Below, in pieces: positions 43,625 to 53,806 of a stretch of DNA of 64,000 nucleotides. The stretch lies in contig JAAEAF010003832.1 of assembly GCA_011037195.1 (NCBI GenBank), positions 1-64,000 on the forward strand. The letters run 5' to 3'. This stretch comes from Triatoma infestans (lineage: Eukaryota; Arthropoda; Insecta; Hemiptera; Reduviidae). The notes beneath the pieces were generated by a model, which did no database searches, was not told where the DNA came from, and saw nothing but the letters and a program-made list of their open reading frames with translations. A program made the position numbers and the translations under genes. Position 1 is the stretch's first letter; each line of letters begins with the position of its first letter.

Positions 43625-44025
43625 TTTCTTGCATCCATCACAGTTCCATAGAACTGGAAAATGTTTAAGATTTTCAGAGATATTTTCCGTGATAGCTTGC
43701 TTCTTTTTGTGATCATCGACCGGTTTCAGGCGTTTGCCCATCATCAGGATGTTTATGTCAAACAGTGTAATAACATAGACTTGCACAGAGCAAATACAGT
43801 CGATGACTTGTACAGAGCAAATACAGAGTGTATCAACTGTATTTGCTTTGTGCAAGTCTATGTTATTACACTGTTTGACATAAACATCCTGATGATGGGC
43901 GAACGCCTGAAACCGGGGCCCGATGACCACATAAAGAAGCAGACTATCACAGAAAATATCTCTGATGCTTTCCAGCTCTGCGGAACCAACTGCAGCAACT
44001 GTTTGAGATTTATACAGCGACAGAT
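43625..44025 (-). mobile_element. Foldback element family B, both arms present
   Basis: Left arm: TTTTCAGAGATATTTTCCGT, GATCATCGACCGGTTTCAGG, ATGTCAAACAGTGTAATAAC, GACTTGCACAGAGCAAATAC. The right arm mirrors it and ends GAAAATATCTCTGATGC, TTTCCAGCTCTGCGGAACCA and ACTGCAGCAAC, the inverted leader. A short tandem duplication of TTGTACAGAGCAAATACAG lies near the centre. Both strands show long open frames (43610-44074 minus, 43661-44080 plus) that are mirror products of the arms, not genes. Left-arm hammerhead intact on the minus strand; right-arm one disrupted by a GGGCC insertion near 43915. Confidence 0.75.
43714..43751 (-). ncRNA. Minimal hammerhead-like ribozyme motif, complete core
   Basis: On the minus strand: CATC, CTGATGA, extra T, stem II GGGC-AAAC-GCCT (one G-U closing pair), GAAA, ACCGGT, C at the cleavage site, GATG. 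All core positions are kept and stem I is fully paired. It lies in the left arm, with its inverted, damaged partner at 43885-43925 on the + strand. Confidence 0.6.
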
Positions 44026-44550
44026 ATCGGGTCATCGATTGGCATTGGGCAATTGCTATAATCTTGAGACACAAATGTGAAACAACGATTAGTAGAAAGC
44101 GAAGTTGGTGTACCGTACCTTACTGTGCATATCAGTAATACTCTTTCTTATCTTTCTAATAGATATTTGTGTGTTTGTTAAACAGCTACATTTTTATTAT
44201 CTTATAGAAGCAGATGTTTCTCAGATTAATAAGAAATTCTTGGATTCATAATATTTGGAGCAGCAACCCAATAAGGAGAGCAAATGATTAGCATGTGGTG
44301 GTTCTAGTCTAGTGTTTTTGGTATTGTAGACCTGTGTCTGCAAATGTTGTTCCTCATTTAATCATGATACTGGGTTAATACCGTTAGAGTTCCCATGTGA
44401 CCGGAACTCCGATCGCTTGTTGTTCTTGTAATTAACACTGCAGCCTACCAATTCACTTTCACTTACTTACTTCAGAAAAGGAGATAATATAACTAACGCT
44501 ATCACATGAAGGATATGTGATAGGAAGTGGAGAAATTTTAATTCTTTGGT
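44026..44550. other. Unrecognised sequence
   Basis: No supported feature. Confidence 0.3.
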
Positions 44551-44554
44551 CATT

Positions 44555-45497
44555 CAAAAAGTAAAAATCTGTTTTGAAACACACACACACAAACACGCGA
44601 CTTTCTCTTACTCCTGTTAAAATAATATGAAAAAAAAATGCTTTTACCTTCAAATTTCAGTCATTTATACTAACATAAAGAGGCGGTGAAGGAACAGGTA
44701 CCAACCAAACAAGGCAGTAGAGAAGTGATTATATTTTAGACAAGAAATGTGCGTCAATAAGATTGAACAAACTCCGCATATAACATTCGCCACAAATTCC
44801 GCAGAATCTAAAACTCAATTTTTTGTTTAAAAATAATTGTTCCAAATAAAAGTGATAGGCATAGATGTGTGGAGTTTAGCATTTCTAGTTACAAGTATTC
44901 CAAAGGAAATCGTTATAAATGTTTTCGACAAAATTCCAAAGAACATAAAAATTGTTCTGTGAAATCGTACTTTTGGTTAAGAGATTTTCTTTAAATTTGG
45001 AAAAATTGTACTAATATGGGTGATAGAACCATGTATTATACTGAAGTGGTACTTTAGAGGGAAGCATACCGTAACGGTTCCCTCCAGAACTCTTCCCAAA
45101 AATCAATTTTCGCGAGAATACGTTCAAAATAAAATTGATAAGTATGTCTGTACATAGTAACAAAGTTTAAAGAAAATCGTTGGAATTGTTTAGCGAGAAA
45201 ATCGCTAAAAATTGAAAAATCTATTTAGTAAAGTTTTACTTCCGGTTGATGGATTTTATCCGAAACCTTCGTATCAGATGCAGTGATCGCAAACTAGACG
45301 GAATACCAAGTTTGAAGTTTCTGTGACTTTTCGTTTTTAAGATATTTTGTTGATACACACACACACAAAGACTTTTCGCTAAAAATGTTTTTTTCACATT
45401 TAGGGGACCACAAAACATGTATTTCCGGTGAAAACTCAATTTTGAAGCATTGACACGATCGCACTTCTTCCTCTTAACTAGGAGTAAGAGAAAGTAA
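44555..45497 (+). mobile_element. Family C element, variant full-length copy
   Basis: Starts AATCTGTTTTGAAACACACA and GCGACTTTCTCTTACTCC, ends ACTAGGAGTAAGAGAAAGTA. Interior landmarks ACTTTTGGTT (44969) and ACTTCCGGTT (45238) are 269 bp apart. CA runs lie both near the start (44580-44595) and at the usual late position (45354-45366). It differs from the 20958 copy in the middle (CTGAAGTGGTACTTTAGAGG). Confidence 0.7.
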
Positions 45498-46022
45498 AAT
45501 GGCAGGATTATAGTTTTAATTTATCTACTTACCTGCTCATCCCTATTCTGGTTTGTTTTGTGCTCGTGGTAAACATACCATACAGGGTGTCCCATTTAAA
45601 CCGGCCACTTTTGAAATAACTCCTAAACGAAGAAAGATACCAAAAAACGTGAACATAACGTTTGTTGAAGTATTTGCGCTCTAGTTTATGACGGTGTTAT
45701 TGTTATTTGCTTTTATTGCCGCCTTACACCTAAAATCGATGATTGAAAGTTGCGATTTCCTTTTGGCCCCCACTTTTTACTGCTGTATTGAAAACTGCTA
45801 AAAAAAATTAAGAAAAATTCCGTTCATTTCACTTCAATATTTCAAACCATTGCCGAGATATTCAATCATAAAGATTAAATTTTCGTCGTTTTTTTCCCTA
45901 TTTCTTTGTTTCATAAACTAAAATTAAAAGCGAATTTTCTTATTAATTTCGAATAAATAAGAGAGTTCAAATTATCCTAAGAGAGTTCACTTAAAACTTA
46001 TTTTAGAACCATAAGGGACTTA

Positions 46023-47044
46023 GAATTAGAATGATGCAGGGGGGGAACTAAGACCCAGGTACTGCAGCCTCCCATTGAGGCTTATTGTGCCAACCCCTCA
46101 AACCTAGTAGTGGAAGCCCCCCTCTTCATGAGGTCCAAAACCTTCCCCACCAGTCCCTCCTGGAGCACGATTACCTCCGGTCTCAACGTGCCGAAGATCT
46201 CGTACCTCAGTCTGCCGATTGCAACGCAATCAAACAACAGGTGAGAGGCCGTTTCCTCCTCCTCCTGACACAGTCTGCACAAGGGCTCTACATCCACCAA
46301 CCCCACCTTGTGTAGATGTTTTTTGAACCTGCCATGCCCAGTAAACAGGCCCGTTATCAGAGAAATCTGATACCTGCTTAGACCCAGGATGTATCTGGTC
46401 CTTCTTTCACACAGCTCAGGCATGACCATTTTGCCGTGCTTCGCCCCAGTACTCAGCCTCCAGTATCGGTTATGTTCCCTCCGAGTCCAGTTTCTCAGAG
46501 CAGCTCTCACCATACTTTTGGCCACCCCTAGAGCAGGTTCCGGCCCAGGGAAGGGAGTATTCGCTCCCTCCCTGGCCAGTTGGTCGGCTATTTCATTTCC
46601 CATGATCCCCTTATGCCCCGGCACCCATACTAGCCGCACTTTGTTGTGCCGGGATAATGCCTCCAGGGAGTCTCTACACTCCCTGACCAAAGGGGAGGTG
46701 ATTCTGAACGCCCGAAGAGCGTTCAGCGCAGCCTGGCTGTCCGAGAAGATGCATATCTCTCTATTTCTAGAGTCCATACGCAGGTTCTCCTCAGCACAGA
46801 TCTTTATTGCATAAACTTCAGCCTGGAACACTGTGGAGTAACCACCGAGAGGCCTCGCAATACGTACCTCCGGCTTGACCCCATAAATCCCGGCTCCAGT
46901 TCCGCAGGCCATTTTGGACCCATCCGTAAACCAGGATCCCCCAATCCGGCCCCGTTTCTCCCAGCTTTTAGCCCACTCCGACCGTGACGTTACTATCACT
47001 TGGAAGGGGAGCTCAAAGTGGAATGTTGGACAACTCACCTCCTC
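46023..47044 (-). mobile_element. 5'-truncated RNase H-type LINE insertion
   Basis: A 1022-bp insertion in the left arm of the foldback. ATAAGGGACTTA occurs at 46011-46022 and 47045-47056, an exact 12-bp target duplication. The 3' end (left) is GCATCATTCTAATTC without a poly(A). It contains the intact RNase H frame below. The clean duplication and open frame suggest the youngest LINE in the window. Confidence 0.9.
46082..47038 (-). CDS. LINE RNase H domain with C-terminal CCHC zinc knuckle (partial ORF2)
   Basis: 318 codons, uninterrupted. RNase H residues: D39 in FTDGSK, E74 in FQAEVYAI, D100 in FSDSQAAL, H142 in WVPGHKGI, D152 in NEIADQLA, the full catalytic set. After a linker (RNWTRREHNRYW, 183-193) comes a GLFTGHGRFKKHLHKVG block (230-246) and a C254-x2-C257-x8-H266-x4-C271 knuckle. 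In complete elements this follows the RT domain in ORF2 and removes RNA during reverse transcription. The first ATG is not the true start: the frame stays open to the truncation point at 47044. The + frames at 46085-46315 and 46389-46814 are antisense shadows. Confidence 0.85.
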   Translation of the reverse strand: MSCPTFHFELPFQVIVTSRSEWAKSWEKRGRIGGSWFTDGSKMACGTGAGIYGVKPEVRIARPLGGYSTVFQAEVYAIKICAEENLRMDSRNREICIFSDSQAALNALRAFRITSPLVRECRDSLEALSRHNKVRLVWVPGHKGIMGNEIADQLAREGANTPFPGPEPALGVAKSMVRAALRNWTRREHNRYWRLSTGAKHGKMVMPELCERRTRYILGLSRYQISLITGLFTGHGRFKKHLHKVGLVDVEPLCRLCQEEEETASHLLFDCVAIGRLRYEIFGTLRPEVIVLQEGLVGKVLDLMKRGASTTRFEGLAQ

Positions 47045-47955
47045 ATAAGGGACTTAAAAATCAGGTAAAACATCATTAAAACAAAACAATATTCCAGTTT
47101 ATTTAGGTACAAAAATCTATAAAAAAAATATTTCCTATTTATTCAAAATGACCTCCCTCGCTTAAACGGCACAAACGCAGTCGCTGCCCAACATATGAAG
47201 TTGCTAACCGTATCATGTCTGCCGGAATTGCTAAACAGGTTTGGATTTAGTCTTCTCTAAGTGTTTTTGGAGTTGTTGGTTCCCTGACATAAATTTTGTT
47301 CTTTGAGATGTCCCCAAAGAAATTCAAGAGGAGTTAAATCTGGCGATCTGGAAGGCCAGCTTACCGGTCCCTATCTCCCGATCCAGCGGCTACTGAACAT
47401 CTCATTCACTTTTTTCCTCGCCAGATCGCCAGATTAAACCACTCTTGAATTTTTTCTTTGGGGTCCGGCAGTCATGATACGGTTAGCAAGTTCATCTGTT
47501 GGGCAGCGACTGCGCCTGTGCCGGTTAAGCCGAGGAGGTCATTTGGAATAAATAGGAAATTTTTTTTTCTAGATTTTTGTAAATAAACTGGAATATTGTT
47601 TTGTTTTAATAATGTTTTACCTGATTTGTAAGGCCCTTATGGTTCTAAAATAGGTTTTAACTGTTGTCAGCATTTGAACTCTCTTATTTATTAGAAATTA
47701 ATAAGGAAATCCCCTTTTAATTTTAATTTATGAAACAAAGAAATAGGAAAAAAACGACGAAAATTTAATCTTTATGATTGAATATCTCGGCAACAGTTTG
47801 AAATATTGAAATGAAATTAACGGCATTTTCTTCATTTTTTTAATAGTTTTCAATACAGTAGTAAAAAGTGGGGGGTCAAAAGGAAATCGCAACTTTCAAC
47901 CACCGATTTCAGGTGTAAGGCGGAAATAAAATCAAATTACATTAACACCGTCATA

Positions 47956-48042
47956 CTGTCCGGAGGCCGGCAGTGCACTGAGAAGGCTCCGGGCGCAAAT
48001 GACCACAGATGTTGAGACGCCTTAAATAAATAAATAAATATA
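47956..48042 (+). mobile_element. 5'-truncated SINE with 12-bp target duplication
   Basis: Only the 3' part: CTGTCCGGAGGCCGGCAGTG, CACTGAGAAGGCTCCGGGCG, CAAATGACCACAGATGTTGA, CGCCTTAAATAAATAAAT. AACACCGTCATA at 47944-47955 and 48043-48054 is an exact duplication. It defines the true 3' end of the SINE (an AAAT repeat) and shows insertion after the foldback was in place. Confidence 0.9.
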
Positions 48043-48164
48043 AACACCGTCATAAACTAGAGCGCAAATACTTCAACAAATGTTATGTCCACTTTTTTGA
48101 TATCTTTCTTCGTTTAAGAGTTATTTCAAAAGTGGCCCGTTTAAATGGGACACCTTGTGTATTG

Positions 48165-48824
48165 AATCATGAGCCAATTATGACAGATTTATTTTCACTT
48201 CTTCATTATTATGGGATAGATGCCACAGAATGACTCTTTGAGGGAAACAAATGGTGCGAGATTCGGAATGTAAAGCGAATGGGATAGAACTTGTCGGGCT
48301 AATTTCTCAATAGTTCCAAGGATTGCTTGGGCAATTGTTGGCTACGTTGTCCTAGAGTAACAGTACTCCTTTTGTCTTCAACCCACACCACTTTTTCAAG
48401 GTTTCAAGGCTTCATTTTATTTTTAATTATCTCTCTGAAGCCCGGACTTATTAAAATGTGATGTGATTACAACAGAAAAGAGTATTCTTATTTAACTACA
48501 GCATCGCCTACATAACGTGCAATCAAACTTTAAGCTACTGAAAAAATTAGGCTGGAAATTTTGCAGTTTCGTATTAGTAAGTAGAATAATAATAACAAGT
48601 AAGAATAAATTGTTAACTAACAATTATTATTAATTAAAACACTTCCTACAAAGCTAGGATTCTACTTTTTTCTCTTTTTTTTTAAATTTACAATTGTAAC
48701 AAATAAAGTTACAAGTAAATACAATGGTAGCTAAAACAGTAACGGGATATTAGAATAAAGAAGGCATCCATTATGACACTCCATTATCATGATATATTAG
48801 ACATTATTTTACATTATTTCGTAG
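48165..48824. other. Unrecognised AT-rich sequence
   Basis: No supported feature. Confidence 0.3.
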
Positions 48825-49257
48825 TGCCATGACAATACTAGATTACGAGGCCATTTCCACTTCAATTTCCTTAGAGGATTATCTGGAATCGCGGGACAGG
48901 AAAATTGGATTGAAATGAGCTGCTGTCTGAGAAAACGAGATTTCGCTAGATAATGAACAAAAAGGATATTCAGATCTTTATGGATAGTGAGGTGCGATAA
49001 GGAAAATGGAACATTAAGAAAGGATTTCTGACTTCAAGGATTGGATGCGTTTGGAGTTGGAATGACCGATAGTCGTTCTCCATACTTCAATACCGTATGA
49101 CTAAATTAGTCTTAGTTATAGTAGATATAAAAGACCTTTATTGTTTACGTTTAGTTTTGAACGTCTGTTTGATTAGCCTTGCGAGGAGTTTAAAGCGTCG
49201 GTTGACTTCTTGTCCTTTAGGGATTCCATGTTAATTGTCTGTCCAGATATACTCCAA
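48825..49257 (-). pseudogene. Jockey-like LINE RT C-terminal fragment
   Basis: On the minus strand: RYLGVYLDRQLTWNP (about 49215-49255, reconstructable only across a frame change), NRRFKLLARLIKQ (about 49140-49195), and a YG.EVWRTTIGHSNS-like block (about 49065-49100). These correspond to the same region as 925-1140. Multiple stops. The right edge abuts a family C piece. Confidence 0.6.
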
Positions 49258-49665
49258 GGTAACGAAGATTTCGGGTAAAATCCATAAACGGAAGTGCGAC
49301 TTTACTGAATGTTTTTTTATTCCAGTTTTGTGTGATTATCTCAAAAACGGCTCCAAAGATTTACTTTAAATTTCGTATACTGTCTATACTTTACTGTACA
49401 CGATGCACTGTACATTTATTTATTTATTTATACATAGGGGGTTGTACGAACCTGTCGGATCGCTTGACCGAAACTGCGATTTTACAGCCTAGATTTTTGA
49501 GTTGGGGGCGGGGGGAATCTTCTCGAAAACATTGACACGATTTTTTTAAACTTAAAATGCTTGCTCAGATCACTTTATTTAATACAGTTTTCCTGAAAAT
49601 TATTCATATAAGAGTGTGATTATTGTGATCTTTTTAATTAGTTTATTGAATTTCACACAAACTTT
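49258..49665 (-). repeat. Family C fragments, rearranged
   Basis: 49258-49385 on the minus strand has ACTTCCGTTTATGG and GAGCCGTTTTTGAGATAATC interior sequence. CATTGACACGATTT near 49530 matches the late part in + orientation. TTTCACACAAACTTTCTTAG at 49650 resembles the start. The order is scrambled. Confidence 0.4.
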
Positions 49666-49674
49666 CTTAGTTAA

Positions 49675-49722
49675 TAATAATAATAATAATAATATAAATA
49701 ATAATAATAATAATAATAATAC
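49675..49722. repeat. (AAT)n microsatellite
   Basis: Imperfect AAT array, possibly the tail of the minus-strand LINE to its right. Confidence 0.8.
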
Positions 49723-50160
49723 TAATTATTTGAAAAAGAAATTATAATAGAAACATAAAAATGAAAGAAGTATTCTACGGCAATGGTAAACCGTCTGCCG
49801 GAGGTTGATCTACATATATATAATAACAATTACAAATTGTTATATAAATTGAATAAATATTTAAGAACAAAAACTGCTAATAAAGGAATACCAAAGTTGA
49901 AAAAAGAAAGAAAAATAATAATACAAATTAAATAGTAATAATAAACAGAAACAAGAAAAGAAAGTCATTCACTTAAACTAAATAACTTTTTTTTTAAGTA
50001 AAAATATATGAAATAAACTAAATATATAAAAAAAAAAAAATAAACTAAATATAAAAAAAATAAACTAAATATAAAAAAAATATAAACTAAATATATGAAC
50101 TACTATGAATTAAGTACATTTAGTTATAACAGAAAGAACCTGAATAGTATAATATAAAAA
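49723..50160. other. A-rich sequence
   Basis: Repeated ATAAACTAAATAT-like units near 50005-50100 and A runs. Probably the 3' UTR or tail of the LINE at 50165. Confidence 0.4.
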
Positions 50161-50164
50161 GAGC

Positions 50165-51190
50165 TCAATCAAAATTAAATTCCATAATTAAATTATATCT
50201 ATATTGCCAGACGTGTCTCGCAAAATTAATAATCCCAATGCAGTTTTCACCATTGAGCATCAATATTAACTCCGGTCTAGATAATTTGCCGCAACCAACA
50301 TAAAGCCTACGTATCTCGGAGAGAATGGAACAGTCTGCCAAAAAGTGGTAGACATCCTCCCTCGCTCGAGAGTTACATAGCGAGCACAAGGAGTTACTTC
50401 TCCCAACCCAAGGGGTATAATTTAATTAGAGTAGCTCACCACGAAGTCTGAATAGCCAACCAAGTTGACTAAGTGTTAGATTCGTTGAGTTGGACATCAA
50501 GCTACAAGGCTTGACAGAATAATCCAACTCTTTATACAATAAAAACCTCGTAGAGCAACGAGCCAACTCCACACATTCCTCAAGATGGTGAACCCCTATT
50601 GTTTGTACGATGGCCGTTAGTTGCGTCCGCCAATTAGACATATTTGCAATGGATGAATCAAATGCACAAGAGTAGCGCTGAGCTAAGGAAGACCAATGCT
50701 TAAACCAAGAAATTTTATTTTTAATAATCTCCAAAGCCAATATTTTGGGAAGGCGATAATCGGGCAAGTTAAGAATTCTGAGACAGTATCTAAAATGTAG
50801 AGAAAAAGTAAAAACTTTAATAAGAGTTGTGGACGTTTCAATAGGAAGCATATAATTAGGGGGTCACTGAAGGCAATCTGAAAACTTTTTTAATAAAAAA
50901 TCTTTGAAACTTTTCTAATTCTTCATACCTTTGAAAGCCCCAGACCTGACAGGCATAACAAACCACGGTACGAGAAACTGCATTAAAAAAAGTATATTTA
51001 GCCGAAGGCGGGACTGAATTATTTGCGATGAAATCAAACTTTCTTAGTTTTCGACTTAGATTCATTTTGGGGTTGCTTCACATAAGGCCGTTCAGGTATA
51101 CAAGTGAAATCTTCACCACAATATTTTTTGTAGACAGCCCAGCTAAACATTTTAACGTTGCAAATTTTTAAAAAAATTTCTTGATTAAAT
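50165..51190 (-). pseudogene. I-like LINE polymerase C-terminal fragment
   Basis: Three minus-strand pieces. First (51065-50859): SAKYTFFNAVSRTVVCYACQ and VWGFQRYEELEKFQRFFIKK. After a one-base shift in the C run near 50860, the second (50851-50429) runs NLPDYRLPKILALEIIKNKI and SWFKHWSSLAQRY to LFRLRGELL. An in-frame TAA at 50426 precedes the third, with LCSLCNSRAREDVYHFLADC, a C-x2-C-x7-D-x3-H-x4-C knuckle. So a single shift and a single stop break about 300 codons. The RT core is absent (5' truncation). It is relatively young. Confidence 0.8.
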
Positions 51191-51194
51191 TGTA

Positions 51195-51260
51195 TTAATT
51201 AGTATGAGTAAGAGAAAGTTGTGTGAGTGTTTCATACCAGATTTTTTTTATTTTATTTTT
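51195..51260 (-). repeat. Family C end fragment
   Basis: AGTAAGAGAAAGTTGTGTGA, GTGTTTCATACCAGATTTTT on the + strand is the starting end of family C in reverse, followed by a T run as in other copies. Confidence 0.65.
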
Positions 51261-52224
51261 AAGAATAAATTCAACAAACAAAAAAATACGAGAGAATTGA
51301 ATGAACTGATAGATAGGATGGGCAATTGAAATAAATAGATAGTCAAGCCACTTTATTGACAGTGACTAATTAACATTTTAATTCTTAATAAAAATAAGCT
51401 ATTTATCGATTCTAAATAAAAATCTTATGATAAAATTTTTTTTTTTAATATCTGTCACCTATTTGAAAATGTTTATAAGAAATAGATGGGGCACTTCATT
51501 TGACATTATGGCGCTCTTATTCCAAAACAAATCTAGATCATTTTTCTTTATAGTAACAATCACTGTACCTTTGAAATAAGAGAATTCTTATTTTGTTGAT
51601 ATGAATGTTGATAATGTGGTGAATAAAGAATTTTTCAATATAACGCTTTTAAATTGGGTAGGTAATCAATTTAAGAAAATAAAATATATTCTATTTATAA
51701 TGTATAAAACATTATTTAACAGAAATTTATAAGTACGCAAGTAATAATGTGTATTTTTTCCAAGTAGGGATTTATGCCCAAATAACGATCATCTGTTGCG
51801 AATGGAGGCGGATTGTAAATATTCTTATACTTATATATATTACTATATGTATAATATTCATAATTAAATACATCAAATAAAAATCCAAGGTCAAGCTCGA
51901 GAATCGAACCCAATACCGTGCAATACAAGTCAGTTTGCGGCTGAATATATAAGTATATGTATATAAAACATTTATTAAATAATTTAAAGAAGAATATTTT
52001 GTACAAACTAGTTTACTTTACAAATGTAATTAGTAAGTAGAACGATAATTAGATAGAATAATAGTTTTTTCTTAGTTCCTGCTATTATTAGATAAACACT
52101 AAGTTATTAGTAATAATAGGTAAGTTGAATGTCCTGTTTTATTAGTTAACTTTTCCAAAAATTCCATTTTCTATATTATTTATATGTAAGGGGAAATGAG
52201 TAAAATTTTTAAATTTATATAAAA
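51261..52224. other. Unrecognised AT-rich sequence
   Basis: About 960 bp, no supported gene. The minus frame 51716-52006 is low complexity. Confidence 0.35.
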
Positions 52225-52485
52225 CTAGCTGTACATCCGGTCCGCTTTGCGTAAAGTATATATTTGAAACTAAAAACGTTAATTTATTTTATTAGAAAAT
52301 ATTTATTGAAATGAAAAATAATAAAAGTGAATTGAAAACAAAATTTTTTTTAATAAAATACAATTTACAGAAAAAAATGTATATATTTTGATTATTAATG
52401 CTTTTCGAATGAAAAAATTTACTTTTCTTATTGCAATGCATTTTTGATACACAATATTTATTGTTCTGCGTTCTGGGGATTTATA
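52225..52485. other. Possible outer repeat
   Basis: AAACTAGCTGTACATCCGGT and CCGCTTTGCGTAAAGTA resemble the start of a common insect dispersed repeat. Its counterpart end may be the ATTACGTACAATGGATATTC region at about 55127, which would make 52486-54652 nested in it. This is a weak inference. Confidence 0.2.
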
Positions 52486-52536
52486 CAGGGTGTCCCAAGA
52501 TATATGGATAACGACTTTTTCTCAGAAACTAAGATA

Positions 52537-53806
52537 CGAGGTGTTTAAATTAAGTAATGAGACTGATTTTCTAGTGTTCGATCTGGCAACACTGGAGACG
52601 CGGCGCATGCGTGGTAGGGTAAGTAAACATCTGATACACGTCCAGTGCAAATTTGAAAATGCTAGAGTTGTTGCACTGTCCGTAGTGACTTTTTTTGTGA
52701 GCAAGATTTTTTCAGTGCGTTTTAAAAATGAGTGACATCAATTACGAGCAACGTTGTGCTATCAGGTTTTGCTTCAGACTTGGGCACAGTGCAACGGAAA
52801 CGTTTGAAAAACTGTGCCCGGCCTATGGAGACAATGTTTTGTCGAGAGCACAGGTTTTTAGGTGGTTTAAATCGTTTGCAGAAGGAAGGGAATCAATTGA
52901 AGACGAGCCTCGCAGCGGAAGGCCTTCATCTTCAAGAACCGACGAAAATGTTGGCAGAATCCGCGATCTCGTGCGTTCAGATCGTCGTTTGACAGTCCGA
53001 ATGATCGGCGAAGAGTTGAATTTGACTCACACAACCGTTCATCAAATTTTGATTAATGAATTGGGGATGAGAAAAATTTGTGCAAAAATGGTTCCGAAAA
53101 AACATTTTCAATAAGAGCAAAAAGACATCACAAAGGAAAGGAGCCTTGACTTTTTGGGAGCAATTGAAAACGATCCCAATTTTTTGGAACGTGTTATTAC
53201 AGAAGACGAGTCTTAGGTGTTTGAGTATGACCCAGAAACTAAGCGTCAGAGCATGCAGTGGCACAGTTCAACCTCTCCAAGGCCAAAAAAAGCAAGAATG
53301 AGCAAGTCAAAAATCAAATGCATGCTGATTTGCTTTTTTGATAGCCAAGGAATCGTTCACAAAGAATTTGTGCCTCAATGCCAAATGGTAAACCAACATT
53401 TTTACCGAGAAGTTCTTGAGAGACTTCGAAAAAGAGTCATGCGTGTGAGACCAAACATCAAAAACAAGTGGATGTTGCATCACGACAATGCTCCGTGTCA
53501 CACCGCGATTTCTATTAATGAGTATTTGGCCAGTAATAACATTCCTGTGGCTCCTCAGCCTCCTTATTCACCCGACTTGAGTCCATGTGACTTTTTTTTT
53601 GGAGAATATTCAAACAGCCGTAACCGACCAACTGAAGTCTATTCCAGTATCGAGTTCCAGCACTGCTATGACGAATGGAAGAATCGTCTTCAGCGTTGTG
53701 TGGCTTCCCAAGGTAGTTACTTTGAAGGGGACAATGTTGAATTGTAATTTTATTTGAATAAAAAAAAGATAAAAAATCAGTCTCATTACTTAATTTACAC
53801 ACCTCG
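52537..53806 (+). mobile_element. mariner-family DNA transposon, complete ends
   Basis: 1270 bp, flanked by TA on both sides (52535-52536 and 53807-53808). Terminal inverted repeats: CGAGGTGTTTAAATTAAGTA...ATGAGACTGATTTT at the left and the complement AAAATCAGTCTCATTA...ACACCTCG at the right, about 34 bp with few mismatches. Size, TA target and single gene fit mariner. It landed in the left terminal arm of the host foldback. Confidence 0.95.
52728..53747 (+). pseudogene. mariner transposase, inactivated
   Basis: One frame throughout from ATG 52728, about 340 codons. N-terminal helix-turn-helix region (FCFRLGHSATETFEKLCPAY, then FRWFKSFAEGRESIEDEPR and SGRPS), catalytic first D in VITEDES, second D in WMLHHDNAPCHTA, third D in PPYSPDLSPCDFF with 34 residues between (DD34D), C-terminus FQHCYDEWKNRLQRCVASQG and GDNVEL. 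Two in-frame stops: TAA 53112-53114 (before EQKD) and TAG 53214-53216 (where the conserved W after DES belongs). The segment after DFFF is altered (FGEYSNSRNRP), consistent with a deletion and compensating shift. Non-functional but otherwise well kept. Confidence 0.95.

Larger units (their letters stand above)
45583..48159. mobile_element. Foldback DNA transposon built from two inverted transposase 3' halves
   Basis: Ends: TA then CAGGGTGTCCCATTTAAAC at the left; GTTTAAATGGGACACCTTGTG then TA at the right. Without the nested LINE (46023-47044) and SINE (47956-48042) the element is a palindrome about a centre near 47400. Each arm reads inward through an AT-rich UTR to the C-terminus of a Tc1/mariner-type transposase: VGQRLRLCRLSRGGHLE on + (about 47498-47552), and on the minus strand VGQRLRLCRLSEGGHFE (about 47152-47203) preceded by SRSPDLTPLEF (near 47350). 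The right arm has lost about 105 bp of coding sequence. No catalytic domain remains, so it depends on a relative for movement. Confidence 0.8.

Noticed and set aside
43610..44080. 154- and 139-codon frames on opposite strands
   Set aside because: They are reciprocal translations of the two arms of a foldback and look alike for that reason.
46085..46814. Plus-strand frames of 76 and 141 codons
   Set aside because: Antisense shadows of the intact RNase H frame on the minus strand.
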